Positions 44,713 to 52,590 of a DNA stretch of 61,955 nt are shown here, in pieces. Source of the DNA: Ruegeria sp. HKCCSA071 (GTDB lineage Bacteria > Pseudomonadota > Alphaproteobacteria > Rhodobacterales > Rhodobacteraceae). Location: positions 1 to 61,955 of the forward strand of contig NZ_JAEDOX010000016.1 in the NCBI RefSeq assembly GCF_017872555.1, in the 5' to 3' direction. The notes under the pieces are model-generated. The model worked only from the letters and a program-made list of their open reading frames with translations. It was not told the origin of the DNA and did no database searches. Every line of letters starts with the position of its first letter. Position 1 is the first letter of the stretch. Both the position numbers and the translations under genes were made by a program.

Positions 44713-45255
44713 TCACGCGAAAAGCGGGCTGAATTCCGATTGGCGCAGGTCATTGCGCCATGCTTGAAGAATTGCCTGCACGTTGGCTTCGATGCCGTCC
44801 GTCGAATCAATCTCAATATCGTAAACTCTGCCAGCGTGGATCATGGATTGGTCACGTTGGGCGCTTCCCACCGGACGGTTGCCGCGCAATCGTTCGCGCG
44901 CGTTCAACTCGGGAACCGGGCAATGGACAGCTACGAAAAGAACATCGAACGGACGGAAGAGGTCGCGCAAGTCTTTGGCCCACCCCGGCGTATCCAGAAT
45001 ATGTTCCAAAATTAGATTGTTGCCCGAGGCCGCATAAGCAGCCAGCGACTGATGAAACCCATCAAAGACAGCCGATCTGTCGTCGGTCCAATCGAACTCG
45101 TCACGGCGATAGCGTTCAAGCGGCAGAACACCAGAATCGCGCAGGTGATCGATCGAAATATGCCAGAACGGCTTCTCTGTCTTCAGCTGCAATGCCTGTG
45201 CGATCGTCGATTTTCCACTGCTTGATGCGCCGTGCAGAAAAATAATGTGCGACAT
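44713..45255 (-). CDS. Chloramphenicol phosphotransferase-like (CPT) P-loop kinase
   Basis: This protein of about 180 residues has a Walker A motif GASSSGKST (about 8-16), a following DHLRDSG segment and a C-terminal HAGRVYDIEIDS motif. These match the chloramphenicol 3-O-phosphotransferase (CPT) family of small-molecule kinases. Most chromosomal members are not proven resistance genes, so the substrate here should be treated as unknown. I chose the ATG at 45253-45255 (MSHIIFLHG); an ATG at 45267 would add four residues. It is convergent with pheA and 4 nt from it. Confidence 0.75.
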   Translation of the reverse strand: MSHIIFLHGASSSGKSTIAQALQLKTEKPFWHISIDHLRDSGVLPLERYRRDEFDWTDDRSAVFDGFHQSLAAYAASGNNLILEHILDTPGWAKDLRDLFRPFDVLFVAVHCPVPELNARERLRGNRPVGSAQRDQSMIHAGRVYDIEIDSTDGIEANVQAILQAWRNDLRQSEFSPLFA

Positions 45256-45304
45256 CCGAGGTTTCATTCCCAAGCCTTGCCCCAATCAGCCCGGCAGACG
45301 CCGT

Positions 45305-45772
45305 TCACGCCCCATGCAGGTGCCTCTGCTCCAACTCGCGTGCGAATTCGCTGAGACGCACCTGAAACTGCTTGCGAAATCTGGATTGCCCCAGTTTCAT
45401 GGATTGCAACAGCAACCGTGCCGGCAGGGACTTGGCGGCGAGTGACATTTCAACGCTCAGGCGAGTCCGGCGCGGGGACAGGGCCAGAAAATCCACGGTC
45501 GTGAACCCGGTAATGCCCTTGCTGGCAGCGTCAAATCGCATTTGCGAAGGCCTGTTGAAATCCGTCATCACCACCGACATCTGACGCGGCTTTCCGCGCA
45601 GTTTGAACTCCGTATTCCATTCGGTTCCGGCCGTCACCGCCGCGCCACCGCCCAAACGGCGCACATCGATGCCACGGCGCATTGCCATACGCTCGAATCG
45701 TTCAAAATCCGACACCATGTCGAATACCGATTGGATGGGGGCCTCGATATCTTCTCGCGCTGAAAACTGCAT
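45305..45772 (-). CDS. SRPBCC-superfamily protein
   Basis: This 155-residue protein has the helix-grip pattern of the START/Bet v1-like (SRPBCC) superfamily: REDIEAPIQSVFDMVSDFER at the start, a central beta sheet and a long C-terminal helix. Such proteins bind hydrophobic ligands or act as cyclases; no catalytic residue can be singled out. It lies between the CPT-like kinase and nudC on the same strand, with gaps of 49 and 38 nt. Confidence 0.78.
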   Translation of the reverse strand: MQFSAREDIEAPIQSVFDMVSDFERFERMAMRRGIDVRRLGGGAAVTAGTEWNTEFKLRGKPRQMSVVMTDFNRPSQMRFDAASKGITGFTTVDFLALSPRRTRLSVEMSLAAKSLPARLLLQSMKLGQSRFRKQFQVRLSEFARELEQRHLHGA

Positions 45773-45810
45773 AATGACCTTTGCTGTTTTATTGCTGAGC
45801 CAATGTTTCC

Positions 45811-46794
45811 TCAGTCCAGAGTATCTGCAAGCCAGTTCTGAAGCAGAAAATGAGCGATAGCCCCCTTGCGAGCCGGCAACAACCGGGGATGATCACCGGC
45901 AAAGGCCTGCATCATTTCGGGTTTGCTGACCCACATCGCCTCTTCTATTTCGACCGGGTCGATCACGATGTCGCGTGACAGCGCCTCACCTGCACATCCA
46001 AACATTAATGACGCCGGAAATGGCCAGGGCTGACTGGACAGGTACGAAACCGCACCCACCGGCACGCCCGCCTCTTCCATCACTTCGCGGCGCACTGCTG
46101 CCTCAAGTGTTTCGCCGGGCTCAACAAATCCCGCCAGCAAGGAGAACATCCCATCAGGCCAACCCGGAGACCGGCCCATCAGCACGCTGTCACCATGCGT
46201 GATCAACATGATCACAACCGGATCGGTGCGCGGAAAGTGCTGCCCGCCACAGGACGGGCAACTGCGCTGCCATCCCCCCTGCGACACCTCGCTGGCGGCA
46301 CCACATCGGGCACAGTAGCGATGCGTTTCATGCCAGCCGATTATTGCCTTTGACGTTGCCGCCAGTTCCGCGTCGCGCGCCGACAGCCGTGTCATGATCC
46401 GGCGCAGTTCGGCAAACACGTGGCCTTGCGGTAAATCCGGGTGTTGTTGTTCGGACTTGTCCACGAAGGCGCCCAGACTGGTCAGATCCAGCCCCTCGGC
46501 TGTCCATGCGGAAATATCAACGGCAAACACGGGGGCGCTGTCAGCGCTCAGACCCAAAAACACCGGGGATTCAATGACGCCGCCGGGACCATTGCTAATC
46601 AGCGGGTGCGTCATCGGGATCATGGCAAGCTGGTCCAGCCCCGCACCCTGTACCAACAGTTTTCCACGCCACAGCAAGACACATCGCGCGGCCGGGTTGT
46701 GCATCGCCTCGGCCAGCTTGTTCGCATCTCCGCGATTCTGCGCCGCCCGATCAAGGCCCGACCCCCCGAAGGTTACCTGCTCTGCGTTTTTCAT
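45811..46794 (-). CDS. nudC: NADH pyrophosphatase / RNA-decapping Nudix hydrolase
   Basis: NudC (327 residues) hydrolyses NAD(H) and removes NAD caps from RNA. The four-cysteine zinc site (CARCG and CPSCG), the Nudix box GFVEPGETLEAAVRREVMEE and the NudC-specific SQPWPFPASLMFG motif are all present. The start is the ATG at 46792-46794 (MKNAEQVTFGG); the frame stays open far upstream without homology. It is divergent from the phosphoesterase at 46978. Confidence 0.95.
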   Translation of the reverse strand: MKNAEQVTFGGSGLDRAAQNRGDANKLAEAMHNPAARCVLLWRGKLLVQGAGLDQLAMIPMTHPLISNGPGGVIESPVFLGLSADSAPVFAVDISAWTAEGLDLTSLGAFVDKSEQQHPDLPQGHVFAELRRIMTRLSARDAELAATSKAIIGWHETHRYCARCGAASEVSQGGWQRSCPSCGGQHFPRTDPVVIMLITHGDSVLMGRSPGWPDGMFSLLAGFVEPGETLEAAVRREVMEEAGVPVGAVSYLSSQPWPFPASLMFGCAGEALSRDIVIDPVEIEEAMWVSKPEMMQAFAGDHPRLLPARKGAIAHFLLQNWLADTLD

Positions 46795-46977
46795 TGGATT
46801 TCCTTTTGGTCTTGCGCACAGGGCTGCCACGTCTCGGCCTGTGTTGCAATGGCTATTCAGGGGCAGAAAATCCACCACCCTGCCGCTGAAAAGCCGCATG
46901 GTGGCCTCGGAAAAATCATCTAGAGTGAATTTTGATGGATTTAATCGATACACACATTCAATAGCAGAATACTCAAA

Positions 46978-48846
46978 GTGAAGATCCCCTTCTCGACGCA
47001 GGTACAGCCCATTGGTGACAGTGGGAAAATTCGCATTCTGGCCACAACCGACCTGCATATGAACCTGACCGGTTTTGACTATTACACCGACACGCCAGAC
47101 CAGACGATTGGATTGACGCGCACCGCCAGCCTGATCCGCGCTGCCCGACAAGAGGCCGAACGCGCGCTGGTGCTGATGTTTGACAACGGGGATTCGTTGC
47201 AGGGAACCCCAATGGGCGATTGGGCAGCAAAAAGTGGCACCGCCCATCCGATGATGAAGGCGTTCGAAGCCCTAGATTATGACGCGATCGGGCTGGGTAA
47301 CCATGATCTCGGGTTCGGGCTGCCGTCATTGGGCAACATCCTGACGCAAGCCCCCTGTCCGGTCGTTTGCAGTAACCTGTATCGCACGCGCGGACCTCAG
47401 CCCTGGCAGCGGCATATCGTTCTGAACCGCACTGTGTCTTTGAACGGTAAAGACATTCCTGTTCGCATCGGCATCTTCTCGGTTCTTCCGCCGCAAACGG
47501 CCTGTTGGGAGGCACATAATCTGGATGACGATATCGTCGTCGAGGATATCCTGCTTGCGGCAAAGTCCCTGACGCAGACTTTGCGCGACGAGGGGTGTGA
47601 TATCATCGTGGCGCTTGCCCATTCCGGCCTTGGGGGCAGCGAACCGGTGGCGGGGATGGAAAACGCCGTGCTACCCTTAGCCGCGATCAAAGGCATCGAT
47701 GCCATTGTGGCCGGGCACACTCACCTGACACTTCCAGGAGAGGGTCACGCCAATACCCCGATGGTCGATCACCTGACGGGGCTGGTACATGGGACACCCG
47801 TTGTCATGCCGGGATCAGCGGGCTCTTACCTGGGGGTTATCGATTTGGCCGTGACCGCCGGGCCGGACGGCAAAGTGCAAATCCGGGATAGCCGCGTCGA
47901 ACTGCGTCCGGTTATCAGCAACGGCACAGCCGTCGGGGAAGACAGTGAAATTGCGGTCCTGTGTGAGGTGGCGCATCGTATGACCCGTCAATCCGTTGCG
48001 GCACCGGTGGCACATATCCCGGATACATTGCACAGCTATTTCAGTTGCTGTGCGCCGGATCGCGGGCTGACCCTTGTAGCTGCAGCACAAGCCGCCGCAC
48101 TGCGCCCGCTTTTGCAGGGAACCAACCTGGCGGATCTGCCGGTTTTGTCGGTTGTTTCGCCTGCCAAATCCGGCGGGCGCTCAGGCCCGCGCCATTACAC
48201 CGAGGTACCCGCCGGAGAGATATGTCTACGCCATGTCGCGGACCTGCACGTGTTTCCAAACGAGCTGCGTGCAATCCGGATCAGCGGTGCGCATCTGCTG
48301 GACTGGTTGGAGATGTCAGCCAGCGTATTCAACCAGTTAAAGTCTGGTTCCGAACCCGAACTGATCAACCCTGAACGGGCCGGGTACAATTTCGACATCG
48401 TGTTTGGACTGTCTTATCAGATCGATCCCACACAGCCGCCGCGATACGATGCGCAGGGGAAAATGATCCATACCTACCACAGGCGGATCAGCGATCTGAA
48501 ATATGCAGGCCATCCCGTTCGACCGGAGCAGATGTTCGTTATGGCGCTGAACAATTACCGCGCCAGCGGAGGCGGGCATTTTCCGCATGCGACAACGACT
48601 GAGCAGATCAGCCTGCCACCGCTGAGCATCAAGGACCTAGTGCGGGATTACCTGTCACAGCACCTTCCGCCTGATCCGACCGTCTCGCAGCCCTACCCGT
48701 TCTCGCTGATGCCGCAGCGGGGCGTGACGACAATTCTTCGAACAGGTCCGGACGCCCTGAAATATCTGGATGAGTTACGCAGGTTCGATCCCGTGCTGCT
48801 GGGCTCGGATGGCAGGGGATTTGAACGAATCCGCCTGACGCTCTGA
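46978..48846 (+). CDS. 5'-nucleotidase / 2',3'-cyclic phosphodiesterase family metallophosphoesterase
   Basis: This 622-residue protein has the two-domain UshA/CpdB architecture. The N-terminal dimetal phosphatase motifs are ATTDLHMN (about 22-29), DNGDSLQG (about 69-76), GLGNHDLGFG (about 104-113), ALAHSG and AGHTHLTL. The C-terminal nucleotide-binding domain holds NNYRASGGGHFP. It begins at a GTG with no obvious ribosome binding site, and I see no signal peptide, although this family is normally periplasmic. An upstream stop at 46942-46944 limits any extension. Confidence 0.88.
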   Translation: MKIPFSTQVQPIGDSGKIRILATTDLHMNLTGFDYYTDTPDQTIGLTRTASLIRAARQEAERALVLMFDNGDSLQGTPMGDWAAKSGTAHPMMKAFEALDYDAIGLGNHDLGFGLPSLGNILTQAPCPVVCSNLYRTRGPQPWQRHIVLNRTVSLNGKDIPVRIGIFSVLPPQTACWEAHNLDDDIVVEDILLAAKSLTQTLRDEGCDIIVALAHSGLGGSEPVAGMENAVLPLAAIKGIDAIVAGHTHLTLPGEGHANTPMVDHLTGLVHGTPVVMPGSAGSYLGVIDLAVTAGPDGKVQIRDSRVELRPVISNGTAVGEDSEIAVLCEVAHRMTRQSVAAPVAHIPDTLHSYFSCCAPDRGLTLVAAAQAAALRPLLQGTNLADLPVLSVVSPAKSGGRSGPRHYTEVPAGEICLRHVADLHVFPNELRAIRISGAHLLDWLEMSASVFNQLKSGSEPELINPERAGYNFDIVFGLSYQIDPTQPPRYDAQGKMIHTYHRRISDLKYAGHPVRPEQMFVMALNNYRASGGGHFPHATTTEQISLPPLSIKDLVRDYLSQHLPPDPTVSQPYPFSLMPQRGVTTILRTGPDALKYLDELRRFDPVLLGSDGRGFERIRLTL

Positions 48847-48886
48847 CGGGTTGTCTTTTCCCGATGCCTTCCCTATATCCGGAGTC

Positions 48887-48980
48887 GAGAGGTTGGCGCG
48901 GGCGAGCGCCTCGCCAACCTGGTCAGGTCCGGAAGGAAGCAGCCACAACGAGCCCCGCTTGGGTCGATGTCCAACCTCTC
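48887..48980 (+). ncRNA. ffs: Signal recognition particle RNA (4.5S, bacterial small type)
   Basis: The conserved domain IV core GGTCAGGTCCGGAAGGAAGC (about 48920-48940) that binds Ffh is present. It is enclosed by a long stem whose ends, GAGAGGTTGG (48887-48896) and CCAACCTCTC (48971-48980), pair perfectly. The size, about 95-100 nt, is that of the small bacterial SRP RNA. It acts in co-translational membrane targeting. The exact ends are inferred from the closing stem. Confidence 0.95.
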
Positions 48981-49011
48981 ACTTCGTGAACCATAGCCGC
49001 AGGAGGGCTTT

Positions 49012-49050
49012 ATGATTGTATTGAAAACCCTTCGGGCAGACTGGTTCTGA
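49012..49050 (+). CDS. Possible 12-codon ORF after SRP RNA
   Basis: An ATG at 49012 with a strong AGGAGG site (49001-49006) opens a 12-codon frame (MIVLKTLRADWF) that ends at 49050. It could be a translated leader upstream of rsgA or chance. Only the initiation signal supports it. Confidence 0.25.
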   Translation: MIVLKTLRADWF

Positions 49051-49142
49051 TTCACCGGAATCACCTGACTGCCTGAACACACGACCTGCGGATGCGCGAT
49101 TGCTATCCGTTGGCATTGTTGTTTCTGAAAACAGGCAGATAA

Positions 49143-50171
49143 ATGTCTTATACGCTTTCGGACCTGGGATGGTCCTCTCACTTTGCCGCGCAACACGCAG
49201 CTTTTCCTTCTGACACGCCCTTTCGTATCGCATCGGTACATCGGGACCGTCTGATCGGGCTGAGCCCGGATGGTGAAATCCCTTTGCTGACACTGGATAA
49301 TCCGACCGGTTCATATGCCGTCGGAGATTGGGTCCTTGCAGACGCCGAAAACCGCGTGCGCCACCTTCTGGACCGGCGCAGCCTGCTGCAACGCAGAGCT
49401 GCCGGTACAGGTGCCGCAACCCAACTGATTGCGGCCAATGTCGATGTTTTGTACATCGTCAGCTCGTGCAATGCGGACTTCAACCTTCCCCGACTGGAAC
49501 GTTATCTGGTTCTTGCGCACCAGGCCGGATGTTATCCGGTTGTTGTCCTGACGAAAGCTGACCAGTCGGATGATCCCGGAAGTTTCTCGGGACAAGTGGA
49601 ATCTCTGGACCCGTTTTTGACGGTTTTGACGATCAACGCTCGGGATCCGGCAGATGTCGAAAAGGTTCTGGCATGGTGTCCCAAAGGCCAGACCGGCGCG
49701 CTGGTCGGGTCGTCGGGCGTGGGTAAAACGACGCTCAGCAACACCATGACAGATCAAAACCTCGCCACGTCTGGAATTCGCGAAGACGACGCACGGGGCA
49801 GGCATACGACAACGGTGCGCGCGTTGCACCGGATGAGTAACGGTGGATGGCTGATCGACACGCCCGGAATGCGCGCATTGCGCCTGCTGGACGCCCAGGA
49901 CGGGATCGACGACGTATTCTCGGACATCACAGAGCTTGGCCAAAGCTGCCGCTTTTCGGATTGTCAGCACGAGACCGAGCCCGGCTGTGCCGTGCAGAAC
50001 GCAATCGACGAAGGCGTGCTTGATCCGGCGCGGCTGGACCGCTGGCGCAAGCTGCGGCGTGAAGATCAGCGAAACTCGGAAACCGTTGCGCAATCGCGGG
50101 CGCGGGACAGGGCGTTTGGCAAGATGGTGCGCGGTGTCATGCAGGACAAGAAACTTCGCAAACGACCATAG
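49143..50171 (+). CDS. rsgA: Ribosome small-subunit biogenesis GTPase RsgA
   Basis: RsgA (342 residues) is a circularly permuted GTPase that checks late 30S maturation. An OB-fold (about 1-90) is followed by the permuted G motifs: TKAD (G4) comes before the P-loop GSSGVGKTTL (G1) and DTPGMR (G3). The C-terminal zinc motif CRFSDCQHETEPGC (about 270-283) is typical. It lies downstream of SRP RNA on the same strand, a translation-related neighbourhood. Confidence 0.95.
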   Translation: MSYTLSDLGWSSHFAAQHAAFPSDTPFRIASVHRDRLIGLSPDGEIPLLTLDNPTGSYAVGDWVLADAENRVRHLLDRRSLLQRRAAGTGAATQLIAANVDVLYIVSSCNADFNLPRLERYLVLAHQAGCYPVVVLTKADQSDDPGSFSGQVESLDPFLTVLTINARDPADVEKVLAWCPKGQTGALVGSSGVGKTTLSNTMTDQNLATSGIREDDARGRHTTTVRALHRMSNGGWLIDTPGMRALRLLDAQDGIDDVFSDITELGQSCRFSDCQHETEPGCAVQNAIDEGVLDPARLDRWRKLRREDQRNSETVAQSRARDRAFGKMVRGVMQDKKLRKRP

Positions 50172-50207
50172 CTGCAAGGTGTTATGGAAAACCTGCGTCG
50201 CGTCTGA

Positions 50208-51065
50208 TCAGGCGATCAGGCGCGGCCAGACCGCTGCATTGCGCCGGGCAAATGCTCCAATGTGACCAACCTCCGGCAGTCCGAATTCGGCAGGCTTCAG
50301 AAGGTGGCGTCTGGCCTCGGGGCCGTACAGATCGGCAAGGCGCCAAACTGCCTCGGGCGGAGCCATCTGGTCATCTTCGAACGTGAACAGATCCACAGGT
50401 GTTCCAGAACTGCCCCAATGCGCATCAGGCAAATTCTGCCCGATCTCGGGAACGTAGCTAAGAGGAGCTGTACACCATTTGCGCCATTGCCAGTAGACCG
50501 AGGCGGGCAGGTCCGAACCAAACCCGATTGCTTTGCCGGGCAGATACCCAAGCGCCCGTACCATCAGCGGTGCATGGCCATACCAGAACAGCCCTGCCAA
50601 CCCCCGATAGGGCCATGGGTGATCTTTCAAAGTCACCAGCCCCGAACACACACCGATCATGCGGTCGATCTGGTCGATATCCGGCTGCACCGGCCCCAGC
50701 ATCGCACCGACCGAATGGCCGATGGTCCACTGCTGCGCCTTTGGAAACCGGCTGCGCATCTCGGCCCGCGCCGCAGGCATATCGATCAACGCCCAATCCG
50801 CCATAGTTGCAGTTGCGTCTTTCAGGCGGCCGACCAAAGAAAGCCCGTAGTCCCGATAGTCATAGGTCAGGCAAGCTATCCCCCGCTCGGCGGCCAGCCA
50901 TCGCGCGAAGTGTTGATAATAGTCACGCGGCACACCCGTGGCACTGTTCAGCACGACAACGGTTTCCGGCTCACCTGCTGGCCGGTGCAACCGCGCCGAC
51001 AAGGTCACAGACCCGGACGGAAAGCGGAAATCTTCGATCAACACCGTCTGTTCCGAATCCAACAT
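50208..51065 (-). CDS. Alpha/beta hydrolase (COG4757-like)
   Basis: This 285-residue protein has the alpha/beta-hydrolase fold. The nucleophile elbow appears as IGHSVGAM (Ser within G-x-S-x-G/A), preceded by CLTYDYRDYGLS and followed by a C-terminal EVGHIGAF segment with the probable catalytic histidine. The substrate is unknown. The start is the ATG at 51063-51065 (MLDSEQTVLIED) with a GGGGA site, rather than the TTG at 51089. It is convergent with rsgA and divergent from the cobalamin riboswitch unit. Confidence 0.82.
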   Translation of the reverse strand: MLDSEQTVLIEDFRFPSGSVTLSARLHRPAGEPETVVVLNSATGVPRDYYQHFARWLAAERGIACLTYDYRDYGLSLVGRLKDATATMADWALIDMPAARAEMRSRFPKAQQWTIGHSVGAMLGPVQPDIDQIDRMIGVCSGLVTLKDHPWPYRGLAGLFWYGHAPLMVRALGYLPGKAIGFGSDLPASVYWQWRKWCTAPLSYVPEIGQNLPDAHWGSSGTPVDLFTFEDDQMAPPEAVWRLADLYGPEARRHLLKPAEFGLPEVGHIGAFARRNAAVWPRLIA

Positions 51066-51202
51066 GGTCCCCGGCTTTCGCTGAAACAATCGGTTTGCCT
51101 GCCTTCGATGCCGATGACACTAGGCCGGAACATAATCCGCATCCAGCATGACCAAACGTCCGGCCAAAGATCGGCTTGACTCGGAACGCGATCAGGCGCT
51201 AG

Positions 51203-51404
51203 CGGTTGTGTGATGGTTTCCGGCCCCCACAAGAGGTCGGGATGAAAAGGGAACACGGTGCGGTTTGTCTGGTCATACAGACATCAACCTAGTCCGCGAC
51301 TGCCCCCGCAACTGTAAGCGGTAAGCAATGCCGAAATACCACTGGCCCATGGGCTGGGAAGGTCGGCAGAGCAATGACCCGCAAGTCAGGAGACCTGCCA
51401 TCGG
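51203..51404 (+). promoter_or_regulatory. Cobalamin (adenosylcobalamin) riboswitch
   Basis: The sequence holds the conserved blocks of the B12 riboswitch in order: TGATGGTTTCCGGCCC at the start, GGGATGAAAAGGGAACACGG, the GACTGCCCCCGCAACTGTAA block, the CCACTGG stem, GGGAAGG, and the B12 box GACCCGCAAGTCAGGAGACC near the end. It lies on the plus strand about 100 nt before the gene at 51507, with a strong hairpin between. It should reduce expression of that gene when cobalamin is plentiful. Confidence 0.95.
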
Positions 51405-51434
51405 AACTGAAACCGAAACTCGGGCGGGGTGTCC

Positions 51435-51472
51435 GGGCAGGTCCTGACAGCGAGATGCTGTCCCACCTGCCC
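51435..51472 (+). promoter_or_regulatory. Expression-platform hairpin of the cobalamin riboswitch
   Basis: Outer arms GGGCAGGT (51435-51442) and ACCTGCCC (51465-51472) enclose inner arms GACAGC and GCTGTC around a GAGAT loop. The stem is strong but lacks a U-tract, and it ends 22 nt before the GGAGG ribosome binding site of the downstream gene. A Rho-dependent or translational mechanism is therefore more likely than intrinsic termination. Confidence 0.6.
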
Positions 51473-51506
51473 CAATATCCAGCCCACCACGCGCGGAGGG
51501 CGCAGG

Positions 51507-51914
51507 ATGATCTGGAAGACAAAATCACACGAATACAGCGCAACTGTGTGCCAGCGGACGGGCAATACCTGCCCGGCTTTGGCGCGACTGGCCCGCTCGA
51601 TTTCCGAAGCCATGGCGCAGGCGGTTTCGGCCACCAGAGAGGATTTCGAATTTGAAGGCAACAGCGCGCTGTCACATTGCGCAGAAGGGTGCATGGCAAC
51701 GATCCGAGCGCGATCCGACAGCGTTCGCGTTTTCTGCGGGGCGCACCCTGATACAGCAATTCGGGGCCTGGATGCCTATGCCGATTTGATCTTCGGACCT
51801 GAATTCAGCACGCTGCCCGCGGGCATTGTCGCGAACCCGCCTTGCGCCATGATCGAGGTTTCAACGATCCGACCCCCGAAATCCGGTTACGCACCCCAGC
51901 AGCTTTCAGCTTGA
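51507..51914 (+). CDS. DUF1636-like cysteine-containing protein under B12 riboswitch control
   Basis: This 135-residue protein contains cysteines in VCQRTGNTC near the N-terminus, HCAEGC in the middle and PPCAMIEV near the end. The order resembles the DUF1636 family of predicted metal-binding proteins that often accompany cobalamin genes, although the first CXXC is altered, so the assignment is tentative. The start is the ATG at 51507, 6 nt after GGAGGG. It is the only gene downstream of the riboswitch; its stop overlaps the convergent phosphatase gene by 9 nt. Confidence 0.6.
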   Translation: MIWKTKSHEYSATVCQRTGNTCPALARLARSISEAMAQAVSATREDFEFEGNSALSHCAEGCMATIRARSDSVRVFCGAHPDTAIRGLDAYADLIFGPEFSTLPAGIVANPPCAMIEVSTIRPPKSGYAPQQLSA

Positions 51915-52418
51915 TCCCACTTCCACCTGTGCCGGCGTGATCCGGGACGCCCAGGCCAGCTGCGCATCGGTTTCGACAGCGCACGGGCGTACGGCCCGCA
52001 GGCGGTCCAGTGCGTCGCTGGCGCGTTCACCGCATTCAACCATCAGTCGCAGAACAATCATCCCGGACCTGCCGCACCCCCCACGGCAGTGCACAAGGAC
52101 CCGGCCACCACCCGACAGTGCATGTCGGGCCGTGGCGCTGACCTCTGGCCAGGCCTTCTGAACCGCTTGCGTTGGCGCTCCAAAATCTTCGATCGGCAGG
52201 TGAACCCACCGGCTGGCCCGGCTTTGGATGTCACTGCCAAAGTGCTGCGCGCCATCCTGAAGCATTTCGACATCCGTCGTCATTGAAATCACAAGGCCCG
52301 GTTTCCACGCCGCAATCGTATCCAGATCGGTGGCGTAATCCCCGCCACGACCGGGCATTGAAGTAAGGGCAAGCGTCCCGCCTCCGACCTGCAGAGCAAA
52401 GATGACCAACTGCGACAT
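51906..52418 (-). CDS. Dual-specificity/tyrosine phosphatase-like protein
   Basis: This 170-residue protein has the cysteine phosphatase P-loop HCRGGCGRSG (the HCX5R motif) at about 110-119. An upstream aspartate in LPIEDFGAP is a possible general acid. The fold resembles the CDKN3-like/DSP group found in proteobacteria. The substrate is unknown. It is convergent with the riboswitch-controlled gene and overlaps its end by 9 bp; it is divergent from dnaX. Confidence 0.85.
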   Translation of the reverse strand: MSQLVIFALQVGGGTLALTSMPGRGGDYATDLDTIAAWKPGLVISMTTDVEMLQDGAQHFGSDIQSRASRWVHLPIEDFGAPTQAVQKAWPEVSATARHALSGGGRVLVHCRGGCGRSGMIVLRLMVECGERASDALDRLRAVRPCAVETDAQLAWASRITPAQVEVGSS

Positions 52419-52590
52419 GAAGTGCGTCCTCCCCCAAGGTACTCTTTAAGAAATGAGTCATTAAATCCGCTGGTCCAGTTTAGTTGGAAACCAGCCCGTT
52501 CCTGAAACAAAAAATCATCGCGCCCCGCAGTGGACGCGGGCTGCCGCCGCCACTACGCTGTGCCGAAGCACCGAATCCGAGCGAGAAGAC

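Noticed and set aside
46795..47247. N-terminal extension of the nudC frame overlapping the phosphoesterase gene
   Set aside because: The 151 extra residues lack NudC homology, run antisense into the phosphoesterase coding region, and a normal-length NudC starts at the ATG at 46794.
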